Counted from the stretch's first letter, positions 43,338 to 55,711 are shown. The stretch: DNA of 64,000 nucleotides from Furcasterigmium furcatum (GCA_001599815.1 BCIA01000008.1:310001-374000), one strand, 5' to 3'. Notes: generated by a model not told the origin, from the letters alone. Translations and numbers: made by a program.

Positions 43338-43420
43338 GACAAATTGTTATGGTCCGTTGAGTAAGTGTGAAGGATAAGAAGTTGTTGCTGAGGAGTTATA
43401 AGTTAAGCAGAAGTCTCACG

Positions 43421-43427
43421 ATATATA
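43421..43427 (-). promoter_or_regulatory. TATA-like element of hydrolase 1
   Basis: Minus-strand TATATAT about 85 bases before the start codon. Confidence 0.5.
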
Positions 43428-43543
43428 ACACTATCCCCAGCGATTCACGTGGACCTTCTCGGCTCTTATAGTGCTAAAGGCTCTATGCGGGGTTACTACA
43501 TCGAAGAATTCCGCATCTGCATCTACATGGAAGTCTATTTATA

Positions 43544-43550
43544 TACCCCA
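43544..43550. promoter_or_regulatory. TACCCCA site
   Basis: About 207 bases upstream of hydrolase 1, a copy of the shared motif. A related GCGGGGTTA lies near 43488. Confidence 0.55.
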
Positions 43551-44221
43551 AGAATCGTGTCGCCCTCTTCCGAGTACATCCGTAAGGCTGGGGATTATGA
43601 ATGATCATCTTTGTTTCTAAGTAGATTGAATGTAATTATTAAACAGTACACTAAAGCTCATATTCTTCGTGTTCACGTACAGTCTATTAATGAGCAGCTT
43701 AACTGCTATGATATAGCCTCTTTTCGGAACCAAGCAGCAGGAGAATTCAGGCTAACACGTCCATCGCTCTAATTTAAGGCACATTATGTCGGCTTGGTGT
43801 TAAGTACTACTTATCGGCAGCTGGAGAAATGAGTTTTGCAGTCATGTCGCTGCTGATAGCACCGCTGTGGGAATTTCGAAGCAGAACTTAACGGCCATGT
43901 TGTGAAGCGACAGAGAATGGATTTTAGAGGCGCTGTCCGAGAATCAACGTCGCCGGCCTCTTAATCTACTGTTCACCTCCGGATGGCCATTTATGACGGT
44001 AATATAAACCGGTTTCCAGTCGCCAGGGGCTTCCTCAACAGATGGCCCTGTATTCCCCCAGACCCCAAACGCCTCGGGACCTCAGCCGTGCATTAGAGTT
44101 TACCAAAGGTATAGGAACCGGCAAACAATCAGCGGCGGGACACATGTGCCTCTCTTCAAGTTTACTCCACATTGTCTACAGCTTGGAGTAAACTGCCCCA
44201 GCACATCCCCACGGCTACATA
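43551..44221. other. Divergent intergenic region between the two MBL genes
   Basis: Partly A/T-rich; no coding signal. Confidence 0.5.
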
Positions 44222-44280
44222 TACCCCACATCACACAGGCCACCCACAGCTACCGAATACATACTGGTAATAATACCCCA
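44222..44280. promoter_or_regulatory. Two TACCCCA sites
   Basis: TACCCCA occurs at 44222-44228 and again at 44274-44280, the same orientation 52 bases apart, about 310-365 bases upstream of hydrolase 2. Confidence 0.55.
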
Positions 44281-44587
44281 TTCGCGACTGTCAGTCACGA
44301 TCCACTTCACGTCGAAAGAATTTTCATAATAACGTAAGAGGATCATAGAAATGCCAAGTTCCTTAAATCCTAGTGAAGTGGAACAAGATGCTAAGCGGAT
44401 GGGTCGAGAGAAAGCAGACAGACACTTGCTGCTGGTAGTAAAATGAGATTGTAGATCCACGGCGTGTGCAGTATAGATACTATGGGATTACCTCCATTTC
44501 CTTCCTAATGAATACAAAAGTCTCCGAACGTAGGAGCGTTGCGTTTCTCCAGTCGAATCATCTTACCATCATTCCTACATATCCATC

Positions 44588-45792
44588 ATGGCACTCAATC
44601 CAGTACAAATTCCTTTGTCGTCCGCGACTGTGTCAGTGTCCATCATTGACACGTCGGTCCGGCTCAACAATCTGAATGTCAGCAGCTTTTTCGGGCCGAT
44701 AATCAAGGGCGCCGACGTCATCCACTCCGTGGATTATGCCTTCCTGGTTGAGCACGGTTGCCAGAAGATTATTTTTGACCTTGGCTTTCCACTGAACTGG
44801 GAAGAAGATTTCCCTCCAAGCATTGCCGAAAGCATCCAGATTTCAATTGACAATGGCGGACCAGAGGTCGTTATTGAGAAATACGTGAGCGAAATCTTGA
44901 CGGACGAAGGGATCTCTCTCGATACCATCGATGCGGTGATCTGGTCCCATACCCATTTCGACCATGTTGGGAAGGTCTCGTTATTCCCGCCATCGACGGA
45001 CCTCATTGTCGGTCCCGATACTATTAACACCTTTGGCCTTGGGTTCCCAATCAACGACTCATCGCCTTACCGGGCCAGCGAGTTCGAGAACCGCACGGTG
45101 ACTGAGATTACGTTTCCTCAGAACGCAACTCGCATTGGAGGCTTCCAGGCTTTTGATTATTTTGGAGACGGGTCTTTCTACCTGCTACACGCCCCAGGTC
45201 ATGAGGTCGGGCACCTGAATGCTCTTTCTCGAGTTTCGAGCGACCCGGAGTCGTACATTTTTTTGGGAGCTGATTCGGTTTGTTCACCCGTCATGAATTC
45301 ACTACCTCCACTGCTAACTAGAAATGGCAGTTCCATGATAATTCCGTACTCCGGCCCAGCAAGGGAGTTCCATTGCCAGACGAAATCGAGTTCTATAAGC
45401 CACCTAAATATTTCCCTAGAGTTCTGCCGGGGGAAATATTCCACCCCATTCACCCTTCAGCTTATCTTAGTAGCCTCCCATCTTGGGCTATGAATCTCAC
45501 ATCGCCGACCGAATCACCTTTCGGAGTTATACATGATACCTCAGCGATTGCCCGCGATCCCGCTATCGCCCGAGACGTCATCCGGAAGATTCAGGACTTT
45601 GACGCCGACGACCGTATCCTTGTTGTAGCAGCTCACGACACCTCGTTGTACGACGTTATTGATCTTTTTCCAAAGACGGCGAACCATTGGCGTGAGAAGC
45701 AATGGAAGGAAAGGGGCAGATGGCGATTCTTGACTATGTATGCAGAAGCTATTGGGGTCAGAGAGTGTAGATCGACCGGTCGGAGGATCTAG
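44588..45792 (+). CDS. Metallo-beta-lactamase-fold hydrolase 2 (lactonase-like)
   Basis: Exons 44588-45277 and 45331-45792 (53-base intron with a GCTAAC branch site) encode 383 residues. The metal motif SHTHFDHVGK gives H121, H123, D125 and H126. HAPGHEVGHLN carries the next His, FLGADSFHDN the bridging Asp (formed at the splice), and VVAAHDTSLYDVI the last His. It is a diverged relative of hydrolase 1, about 70 residues longer. By family and context it probably hydrolyses a lactone or related cyclic ester; substrate unknown. Confidence 0.9.
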
Positions 45793-46295
45793 GCCAGCTT
45801 ACTGCCAGCCTCGACACCCTCGCAGGCGCGGTCGTGGCAGGCCTGGCATCATAGTTATTCTTCGGTTCCTGTTTCTTTCAAACGGGCAAAATCTCGTGGC
45901 GCCTCGACAGCACCTCAATGCATCAATCGTTTGAGTCGCCGTACCGATTCACCTGGATGCAGTGGTGGTGCAGGTCCCGATGCTGACGACCTAGGCAAGG
46001 TTGGTACGCTATTTTGGCAACCAGGTTCATGTATAATCCACTTATCAGGTGCGCGTGCAGGGTACCCATCCGATCGGGTCTTAAAGTTTCTCGCTAATGC
46101 GATGTTCTCCGAAAAAAATCCGGCCCTTGCTTCCAGTCCGCCAGTCCGTGAATAGTGGGCAACCCCGCGTTTTCCAGGATCTCTCCACGTTCTCAGCATC
46201 TCCGCACATTCACATCTTCACCCTGGAAACTCGACAGACGCTTGCTGTCTGCCCTCGACCCTATCTTGCCGGCGGCGGCAATCCATCTCGCTCCT
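45793..46295. other. Intergenic, C2H2 gene promoter
   Basis: No gene. It is open in some frames close to the next start codon, but without motifs. Confidence 0.5.
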
Positions 46296-49200
46296 ATGTC
46301 GTCATCTGCAGACGATCCAGGTCGCAGTACGGAAATTGCCAAGAATGCTGCTGCGTCTGGCGCCGGCCGCAGAGGACGCCCCAGGCGCCAGTACACCTGC
46401 ACATACTGCGACAAGCCCTTCAAGCGCAGCGAGCACTGTATTCGCCACGAGCGAACACACACTCTGGAGAAGCCTTTTGCTTGCCGCTATTGCTCCAAGT
46501 CATACTCACGCAAGTACGTCTTCCACCGCGTCCCCGTGGCGCGATCGTCACCGCAATATGGTGTCTGAAATTTCGGACTGACAATCGCGATCGCGATCGC
46601 GCCTACAGGGACTTGATGACCAAGCATGAGCGCACACAGCATGCGGGAACAAACGAACAAAGAGACGAAGCGCAAGCTCCCGAAAACAGTGCTCGACAAG
46701 GGGGAATGTCTGAAGCTGTGACCGACCAGCATGAGGCGGTGGCGACACAACCAGGCGACCCTCCAGATGACGGCCAAGAGCCTGGGAGACCAGACGCCCC
46801 GGACATCTCCTGGAGAAACGATCGGTCGCCGAAAAGCACAATTTTCCTTTCCCCGTCGTCCTCTGCATCTTCCCGTCATACGGTCCTCGATCCATGGCGG
46901 CTATCTGTTCAGCCTCCTCCTACCGACCCGTCCGTCGATGACAATCCCGCAGGCAACGCTGTGTTACAGCAGCCAGCAGAGCTATCGCCCATGTCGAACC
47001 CGGGCGCCACGGCATCCCGGCATGTTTACTCCTCTCACACATCGACCACTCGATCGACAGCTGCGAACCCCCTCGACCTTGCACCTACCGGGAGAACAAA
47101 CCCTGATGTTGGCGATTCACTATTCGCCGCCGTGGGGTTCCCGACAACGTCCGCTCAACGAACTCTTGACACCATGGGTACCGACATCCCGCCGGGAATG
47201 GACCTGGGAGTGGACCTGTGGGCACCGAATGAGTACAACGAGACCAACGACACTGAGCATCTGCAGCGGCGTCAGCGCGATGCATGCGCGGACCGGAGCC
47301 AAGACGTCAGCCGGCTTTTCTTCTCGACCATCATGCCTAGCGTCAATTTTGATTCTTCCGCCTTTGCCTTTCCAACAAACCATTCAGACGGGATGGATTT
47401 GGATCACCCCATAGCGCACCTCACGGAAGATCTCAGGTCACGGAGCATGCCGACGGGGGAGGACATGTCGACCTTCCCGTCGTCAATTTCAAGTATCATG
47501 CCTGTACATCCGACATCTCAGCCCGGAATGCTGTCCAGGTCCTATGATGTCGGCGGCTGTGGCCTTCCAGACTCGAGTGGCCGCGGAGAAGGTCTGCCGG
47601 TACTCAAAGAGGAACGGCTGCCTCACATCTTCATCGCCGTGAACGATGCGTCCTATCAATCCATCCGATTTGACGTCGCTGAGCGTTTGAAGCTACCGGA
47701 ATCAGATATTGACCTTCCACCCGCAAGACTCTGCGAAGGCTTCTTGAACAGCTATGTCTCAAGTTTCCATCATCACTTCCCTATCATCCACGTGCGGTCT
47801 ATATCCGCCAGCACGACTCCGAGCCCCCTCCTCCTCGCCATGTGCAGTATCGGAGCTCTGTATCGGCTCGACAGACGTCGCGCTCGAAGCCTCCACAAGA
47901 CGGCGACACAATGTCTTCAGTCAGTTAGTGAACATCTACCTCCATCAATCGGTACCCTGTTGCTGCCCCCTGCTAATGCAAGGTGCCTGCATACAGGGAG
48001 TACTCACGACCGATGATGACGCACAGCCTTTCGTCAAGGATTACAGCCTATGGTACACTCAAACCAGAACTCTGTTGACATTTTTTGCCGTCATGAGCGG
48101 TGAAAAAGAACTGATGTTAGGCGCTTTCAAAACCAACGGTTTCTATGTCATGGTGAGCCATAGCCATCCATTTCATTCATCTAAAACCCTCTGATGTCAC
48201 ATTGAAGCTTCTGCTATTTGCCTCCTGCCCAAACTCATGGTGTTGAGCTGACCTTCTGCCCAAGGCCTACAGCCAGGCAAGGCTAGCTCTGGCCACAAGC
48301 AACACAAGATCAAGCCGCGTAACGTGGAACCAGTGGATCGAACAGGCCTCGTGGGGCCGGGTCTTGGGCGGGTTGTTTATTTTGAGCACGCTCTTAATGA
48401 CCCTATTCGACATGAACCCAGGATTTAATGCGATGCAGGACCTTGAGTTCGAGACCTTCGAAGACGACGAAATATGGAACGCGGCAACTGCCATCGAGTG
48501 GCTGGAATTACGGACCAGAAGCCTCGAACAGGGCCAAGATCAACGGCGTCGCACCCTGAAGGAAGTGCTGGTGGACATCATGGTAGAGGGCAAGACTGAG
48601 ACGTCCGAGCCGCCATATCAGGTGTCCGCCTTTACAGGCCTCGTGCTGATGCATGGTGTGGTGGTGCAGATGTGGCAGAGGCTTCAGGTCACTCAAGCCT
48701 TTGCTACGTCGACCCTGTCCACTACACTCTCCTATTCCGCCAATCCCTTCGAGTCACTGGGAAACAGTCTCTTGGACAGTGCAATGCGAACCCTGGACAG
48801 ATGCGGTGCCTTCATCCGTGGCGGGGATAATCTTGGCCTGGACAAAACTCTCACAGAACAGGCCGCGAGCTCCATGTTTTTTGATTGCGTCGCTGTGCTG
48901 AGAATTGCCTATGTCAGGCTCTTTAAGCCGGTGAACTCGCCGAATCGGATAAGTCTTATGATTACCGAACCGGATCAGCTACGCGAGGCGGTCACGGCTT
49001 TCGCCAAAGCGAAGATGGAACGCGGGCCGCATCTCCTCGAGGCCGTAACGAAGAGCTTCGAGGGTTTGGAGACTTCTGTAAGGATGGGGCATTTGCTGGT
49101 CCGAAAAACGGCGGCGTTGCGGTGGAGCATCGAACATGCCGTCGCCGGGTGGGAAAGCGGTATGTTTGTAACGATTTCGGTGTTCGACTGTTGGCTCACG

Positions 49201-49615
49201 ACGTTCTTCACAGCACTCCTGGTCACCAAATGGATCGACTCAGTCGAATTTAGCAAACTGAATGGCCAACAGCTCAGCTCTGAAGAGCGCGAGCTCCTTG
49301 CTGCCATTTCGAGAGCCCTTGGGGAGGCGGAATGCGACCTCTCGGAAACTGTTTCGCTTGCTGCCGTGACTACCCGGGTGTGGGAAAACTTCTTGCAAGA
49401 TGTGAGTATCTGATTCTCGGCGGAGTCCCAACCCATCACGCACCCAAGCTTCCTCAAACATGCCATCAGCTGACCATGAGCCCTCTCAGGTATGGGTTTG
49501 GGGGATTACGCCTCGCATGGGGGCAGCTCTTGAGCTACTAGCGCAAGCGTACGAGCGTGAGAGCCAGGCGTTTCGACGATCGACATTCCGTATGTCTGAT
49601 ACGTTATCTTATTGA
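46296..49615 (+). CDS. Two-finger C2H2 transcription factor with fungal regulatory domain
   Basis: Five exons: 46296-46513, 46609-47923, 47997-48152, 48265-49401 and 49490-49615; introns 95, 73, 112 and 88 bases; 983 residues. Finger 1 is CTYC-x12-H-x3-H (35-55), finger 2 is CRYC-x12-H-x4-H (63-84). The first intron splits finger 2. Helix residues read R-E-H-R in finger 1 (KRSEHCIRH) and R-D-L-K in finger 2 (SRKDLMTKH), the pattern of CreA/Mig1/Adr1-type fingers that prefer G-rich sites. A basic GRRGRPRRQ precedes them. A long Ser/Pro-rich linker leads to a helical fungal-specific domain from about residue 430 (LCEGFLNSYVSSFHHHFPII). It lies inside the catabolic cluster, whose promoters share a GGGG core, so it is the best candidate cluster regulator. 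The third exon boundary is the least certain. Confidence 0.88.
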
Positions 49616-49801
49616 AGTTTCAAACAGTACTTGAGAATGACGAAAAGTCTCACGGGACAGTGGGGTCCGGCATGATTTACCGCTGGGCTCCCAATTAAGG
49701 TATCTATCTGGTTCTCATTCCGGGCAAGGGATGAGAGACGAGAGACACAGGCTTGTCCCATTTGCAGGGTCAGGCTGGCGTAGTGCCCAGTCATGCGCCT
49801 T

Positions 49802-51524
49802 TTAATATCGCACCCCAGGGGCAAAGGCGCACTCCCTGCGAATGAGGTCGCCATGGGCCTGAGATCTCGGCTTCACCCGAACCTGGAAAGGCGCAGAGTG
49901 CTTCGTTATTTGGGGGATCGTCATGGTGTCAATCGGGGACTCGGGGAGCTCTTCGAAATCGAAGCAGTATAGCAGCCGAGCAATGGCAATCCAAACATTC
50001 ATCTCGCCGACCTTCCATCCAACGCAGACCCGGCGACCTATGCAGGGATACCTATGTCAGCAGGTAATTTGACATGTTGGCGAGGGAAGGGTTGTTTTTA
50101 CTGACCTGGCCCGAAAGCCCAGTGGCCTTTCAGTGCGTTTTCTTCCTCGCCATTCATGAACCTCTCCGGCCAGAATCGCTCGGGCTCCTTGTACTCGTCG
50201 GGATTGAGAGCAATGGCCCAGGCATTCCAAGTGAAAACCGTACCGGCAGGGAACTTGTAGCCCTCGTACTCATCGTCTTTGGTCAGCATGTGAGGTGCAC
50301 CAATCTCGGCAATATTAGGCCGCCACCTAAAGCCCTCTTTGACAACTGCTGAGATGTAGTTCAGCTTGTCTCGGTCCTCCCACTGCGGGAGCCGCTCGGC
50401 ATTATGGCCGCAGACCGCGTCCAGGTGTGCCCGTGCCCGCGGGATCCAGTCCGGGTAGGTTGCGGCGCCTGCGATGATCTGCCCGATTGTGACTCGAGAT
50501 GTGTCACTCCCCGCCTCCATGAGAGTGCCGAACACGAAGAGCTTCTGCGTCTCTGACATCTTCTTGACTTCGTCCGTTCTGAGAAAGTCGGTAGCGAAGC
50601 ACTCTTTCTGAGTTCCGTCGGCCATCTTGGCTTCTAGTCTGTCGAGCTCCCGCTTGTATACCCTACAATTACACGCTCGTTAGCGACCTGCTTGATGTTT
50701 GCTTCATCCATGGATACATACTTGGCTGTCTTATCGAATATTCTCTTGCCTCGTGGGCGCCACCACTGCAGCGATTTGGGAAGATTGTTCAGTACGGGAA
50801 ATGCATCAACAATGTTGACCCCTGGCTGCTGATTCTCGAGGAAGAGCTCAAGAGTCTCAAACAACTCGACGACGTCAGGGTCATCCAGCAAGGATCTCCG
50901 TCCAAAGACCACACTCATAATGACAGAGTTGGCATACCGACCGTTTGCAGACCACCATCTGTCAGGATTCTCTAGGTAGTCCCAGCAAAGGTTTTTGGAC
51001 TCGAGATCCTGGAAGGGCTTAAAGGTATCTTGCTGCCGGGAACTCAGGATCTGATGCATGATCTTGCGGAGCAGCCGCCAACGCTCATTGTATGGCATGA
51101 GGACAATACGCGAGTCACCTGACATGATGCCCTGGGTCATCGGGTGCGCCGGTCTCGAGGAGTAAATGGCGGCCCGGCGCTCGAGCAGATCATTGACGAC
51201 GCGTGAGGAGTTCAGAAAGACCCACGTGTTAGCACCGAACTTGCAGGTGAACCTAGAAAGGGACTCAGCACGTCAGTTGCCATCGACGGACGCCGGAAAC
51301 GGTAGGGGCACGTACATCTCGCCATATTGTTCAGCAAGGCGCTTTGCCCATGGGCCCTGTTGGATCACAGGGATCTGGAGGGTATTGCCAAGTATAGGAA
51401 CACCTGGCACAGTGACCGGGAGTATGTATTTCCGCCCACGCCACAGTTTCCAGACGTAAAGACCGCCCAGAATGACACCTACCCCGGTCAGGGCGGCGGC
51501 CAATGAAAGTTGTTGTGGTTCCAT
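49802..51524 (-). CDS. Cytochrome P450 monooxygenase (second of three)
   Basis: Exons 51524-51316, 51252-50722, 50662-50106 and 50037-49802; introns 63, 59 and 68 bases; 510 residues. MEPQQLSLAAALTGVGVILG starts with a membrane anchor. The I-helix has LMEAGSDTSRVTIG, the K-helix ExxR is EGFR in VVKEGFRWRP, the PERF segment is WPERF, and the haem loop FGPGRRVCVG is completed by the last splice. The LPQWED...RWRP region resembles the first P450, so the two belong to one clan. It converges with the C2H2 regulator and diverges from the third P450. It probably oxidises the cluster substrate; exact reaction unknown. Confidence 0.92.
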
Positions 51525-51788
51525 TGCGGGCTCAATGATTCGTCTGGAATGCAAGCCTGCGGATGTTGTCGTCGCTCTGGAGAAGCATTTGCCCAAAACT
51601 CATAAAGCTCTGCGAATGTAAAGTACTAGTAGACAAGTTTTTAATCGCGGACCGACGGGGTCTGGATATGTCTTGCAGGTCTTGGCGGGCGGCAGGGGTG
51701 CAGAAGGACTCGCCGGTGCCGCATTGGGGCAAAGTTGGGGTGCAACCAAAACCCCGCAACTGGACATCAGATCTTTGTGGAGATTTAG

Positions 51789-51795
51789 TACCCCA
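51789..51795. promoter_or_regulatory. TACCCCA site between two divergent P450 genes
   Basis: 265 bases upstream of the second P450 and 392 bases upstream of the third. G/C-rich relatives (TTGGGGCAAAG, TTGGGGTGCAAC) lie nearby at 51724-51745. Confidence 0.5.
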
Positions 51796-52186
51796 TCATT
51801 CCCCCATCTCTGGTCAGTTTGCCCCAACGTTCTCGGGAGTGGGGGAACCAAAGATGAACGGGTAAACACGTTCTGTGGAGGGTCCTAGATGGCCAGATTG
51901 CTCCACCAGAAAAGGAGGCAGGTTTCATTTGGAAGATCTCCTTATCTACGGCGGCCTCTTCATGACATGTCCCAGAGCCTCTCACATATTAGCCCCTAAC
52001 CTCTCGCGGTGGCATGCCTGACATCCTCGACCTGCTTCACACACAAACGAAACCTGCTTGGCGCCACCTAATCGCACAGGCTGTGTATCCTCGCCCAAGG
52101 TGAGTCCTTCTGACTGTGTAGATTCTGATTGTGTGGACTGAAGTTCCATTTCTAGGATCTGCTACAGCTTTTGTCTAGAGCCAGAC
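51796..52186. other. Divergent P450 promoter region
   Basis: No coding signal in this part of the 660-base divergent spacer. Confidence 0.5.
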
Positions 52187-53796
52187 ATGTCATTTGACGC
52201 CAGAGCACAAGAGTGGTTGGAGCGAATCCGCGATGGAAGCCGCTCTATCACGACGCTCCAGTGCTTTGGCGCTTTACTTGTCGCGACTTTGACTGTCATG
52301 GTCTACAGAATCTTTCTGCACCCTTTGGCACACATCCCCGGCCCTCCTTTGGCCAAGTTGACCGGTCTCTGGCGCAGTAAGAAGTACATGGGTGGTAGAT
52401 GGCATGAAGACATCCTCAATATCCACCACACTTATGGCAGAGTTGTACGGATTGCGCCTAACGAAATCTCCGTTGTGGACGAATACGCCATGAAAAACCT
52501 CTACGGACACGGCCATAACGCACCCAAGACCGATTGGTATGCTGTTTGGGAACCTCCAAAGACAGCCCCGCAGCTCTTCTCAGAGAGGGATAAGAAGACT
52601 CATGCTCTTCTCCGCAAAAGACTCTCTGGGGCCTACTCCATGTCTTCGGTCCTGCGCTACGAAACCTACATTCAAGACTGCTTGGACCTGCTAATTGTTA
52701 AGCTCCGAAAACGCGCCGAAGCCGGTGAAGCCGTCGATATGGCTGAATGGACCAATGCGTTTGCCTTTGATGTTATTGGTGAGCTCGGCTATGGGACGCA
52801 GCTTGGCCACCTCAGAGAGGAGACGGATGTGAACAATTTGCGAAAAACGATATTCGACATTTTCAAGATCATGTCTTCAATGGGCCACTTCCCACGCAAG
52901 CTGTTTCTCTCCTCCATTCAAGTCTCCCAGGAACTCGCAAATGTCTTTGGCTCCCCTCAACCGATGAACGACTTTCTCCAGTGGAGTACATCGCAGGTTC
53001 GTAAGCGAGTTGACAGCACCGAGGAAGTCGAACGACAGGACCTCCTTGCGCACTTTTGTCAGATGAAAGACCCCAAAGGAAACCCAGCCAGATTCGAAGA
53101 AATCCTGATTGAGGCCATGAACTTGGTGTAAGTCACAAGTTCTCCATCTTCATCCTGATGCCTTTCTCACCATCGATGTCCAGTGGTGCTGGAGCAGACA
53201 CAACCTCCATCGGAATGCGCGCTTGTCTGTACTTTGTTGGGCAATATCCCCAAGTGTACTCAAAATTGCAGAAAGAGGTGGACTGTTTCTACGAAGAAAA
53301 CAATCTGCAAGGGCCAATCACATATTTACAAACCCAGAAGCTGCCATACCTACAGGCGGTGATCAAGGAAGCAACACGCCTACACCCGTCGATCGTCTTC
53401 CAGCTTCTGAGGCATACCCCTCCGGATTTTGAGGTCAGAGGCCTCAAAATCCCTGCCAACACTCCGATTGGAATCAGCCCCATTGCCCAGAACCGAGACG
53501 TGGAGATATGGGGCGACGACGCTAATGAATTCCGTCCTGAGCGCTGGATGCAGGACGAGGCGAGGACCAGGTACCTCGAGAGTAGCACGATGACGTTTGG
53601 TGGCAGCGGTCCGCGGATGTGCATCGGGCGCAACATTGCCCTGGTTGAGTTACACAAGTTCCTCGCGCAGTTTATGCGAAACTTTGAATTTGAAATTCGG
53701 GACAAGCAGACGCCGTGGAAGATCAAGACTTATTGGTTTGCTTATCAGAGCGAGTTCTTCACACAACTCGAATGGCGGGGAAAGATGGATAGCTAG
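52187..53796 (+). CDS. Cytochrome P450 monooxygenase (pisatin demethylase-like, third of three)
   Basis: Exons 52187-53127 and 53184-53796 with a 56-base intron encode 517 residues. A membrane anchor covers about residues 25-45 (QCFGALLVATLTVMVYRIFL), followed by HPLAHIPGPPLAKLTG. The I-helix GAGADTTSIGM is rebuilt at the splice. The K-helix has EATR in VIKEATRLHP, the PERF segment is RPERWM, and the haem loop is FGGSGPRMCIGRN. The sequence style (HPLAHIPGP, DTTSIG, RNIALVELHKFL) is that of the pisatin demethylase/benzoate-hydroxylase-related clan acting on plant phenolics. It is clearly different from the other two P450s here. Confidence 0.92.
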
Positions 53797-54342
53797 CTGA
53801 ATTTACAACACGCAGTTCTACCACCACCTTGCGTTCGGCCGGGACGTCCAGGGCTGTAAGTGGGCGATGTTAGTGTGTTTGGGACACAAGCCTCTGTCCC
53901 CTGTTCGGGATCCTCGACGTTGTTTACCACCAAAGTATTGACATGCAAGGCAAGGGTTATATACTGAACATCTAAATCTATCTACCTGTATTCCAGTAGA
54001 ATAAGCTGGTCGTGCGTCTTGTCAAGGATCGGCATAGCTTGACAGTGATGGTCTTTATACCATTATTGTGCACAGTTTAGGAAGTGCAGCACTACTTACT
54101 AGCTTAACAGGGCAGCTGCCCGGATCTTTCCGCAAGATGTAATTCTTTAATAAATAGCCACATTCTGAATATGACAACAAGCATCCATTGGTGTATGGCG
54201 AGAATAACCCGCTGTGACCTTTTAAGAGACGCTAGTAGACCTCGCAGAGAGAAAAGCTTGCAGAGAGAAAAGCTTATAGAGATATTCTATAAATCTATGT
54301 ATCCATTACTTCTAAGCCTTCTAATCTGTATGGTCAATGAGA
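53797..54342. other. Intergenic (convergent), A/T-rich
   Basis: No gene. Contains the 16-base tandem duplication at 54244-54275. Confidence 0.5.
54244..54275. repeat. Tandem duplication of a 16-mer
   Basis: gcagagagaaaagctt occurs twice with no spacer (54244-54259 and 54260-54275). It looks like a recent slippage event. Confidence 0.85.
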
Positions 54343-55377
54343 TTAATCGAGATCGGGGATTGGAAGCCCATTAATAATTCGAAGGTGTAGATCCAAGTTG
54401 CTAATAGCTTCTTCCGCCTTGCTCTGCCGCAGGTCTCTCGCCTGCTCTTCTGAAACGAGTACAAAATCATAAGAAATTCGTTTTTGCCCCTCCTTACACC
54501 CATATTTAATCGAGTCTCCCAAAGTAGTCGTGGTTGGAGTAACAACAAGAGTGCTTTTAACGCCGAAGACGGCGTCGGAGGTTTCGTAGGGAGAGTCTTT
54601 AATATACAGAGAGCTTCCCAACATGTTAGCAGGTGATAATAGAATTCGCCGCGGGGTCACTTACGTGATGAGCTGATCGTAGCCTTCCTTTTTGAACAGG
54701 AAATGCATGTGGCTTGGCCTGTATGGATGTCTTTGGAGCTTCGCTAGGAGCTTGCCAACAGGCCCGTCGTGAGGGATTGGATACGGTACGGGAACGATGG
54801 CAGAAAACCAGAATTCGCCGGCTGCATCACTCTCGATGATGGCGCGGCAATCTGCGCCGCGAGACTCGCTGTACTGAACGTCGTAGAAGCCGTGGCTGTC
54901 GGTTTCCCATATGTCAACCTTGGCCCCGGGGATTGGGTTGCCGTCTAGGTCTTTCAGCGTGCATGTCACCAGACAGGGCTCTCCGTTGGGATCGCTGGAA
55001 ATCTTATCCCCAGCGCCGATGACTGGAGCATCGTGAACATGAAATGGGCCAAGGACCGTTCCTTCCGTGGCATTAGGCGGCTTGGGGTGGTCAATACTGT
55101 CCACGAGGAGCGAGAGGCCAAGCACATCTGACAAGAGAATGAACTCTTGTCGGACATCGCTGCAGATTTGGCCGACTTGGGTTAAAAACTGAACCCCGGC
55201 GCTCCACTCTGAGGTCGATAAACGAGTTTCGCGAGCAAAGTCGTGAAGGTGTGTTACCAATCTCTCGAGTACGTATTTCAGTCGCGCATCAGGGCCCTGG
55301 CTGTTTATTCGAATCACATTTTCGGTGATGTTATCTGTCGTGAGGTCCTGGAGCTTAGGAGACGAAGAGGTCCCCAT
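54343..55377 (-). CDS. Intradiol ring-cleavage dioxygenase (hydroxyquinol 1,2-dioxygenase type)
   Basis: Exons 55377-54665 and 54613-54343 (51-base intron) encode 327 residues. The N-terminal helical dimerisation part includes EFILLSDVLGLSLLVDSIDH, followed by ATEGTVLGPFHVHDAP. All four Fe(III) ligands are visible: Tyr165 in SHGFYD, Tyr199 in PVPYPIP, His223 and His225 in RPSHMHF. SLYIKDSPYETSDAVFGVK follows the splice, as in hydroxyquinol and catechol 1,2-dioxygenases. Hydroxyquinol cleavage gives maleylacetate, the substrate of the reductase at 35.4 kb, so hydroxyquinol is the likely substrate; catechol cannot be excluded from sequence alone. Confidence 0.92.
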
Positions 55378-55676
55378 TCTGGTTCGTGGGTTTTGTACTC
55401 GGAAAACGGATCTTGAGGAAAATGGAATGCCTGGAGAGGAACTTTGAGACAGAATAACCCACCCACAGTCCGCTCAGGGACATTCAATATAACAGCCGCC
55501 GCCCCTCCCTCCCCGGGGTCTGTGTGCCATCCTCTGTTGCGACCTTTCTCAGCAGGACCCCGCCCCCCTCTCTCAGTGGAGTACATGGGGGCGAATCTAA
55601 CAGATGCACCCCAAACCGGAAAATGGCCTCCTCGTCAGACTAAACATTCCACAACTACCTTGTTTAGGACTAGTAG

Positions 55677-55711
55677 TGGGGTACTGACCCCCTTGGCTTT
55701 GATGTACCCCA
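55677..55711. promoter_or_regulatory. TGGGGTA-N21-TACCCCA inverted pair
   Basis: TGGGGTA at 55677-55683 and its exact reverse complement at 55705-55711, about 300-335 bases upstream of the dioxygenase start. Shared cluster motif. Confidence 0.65.
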
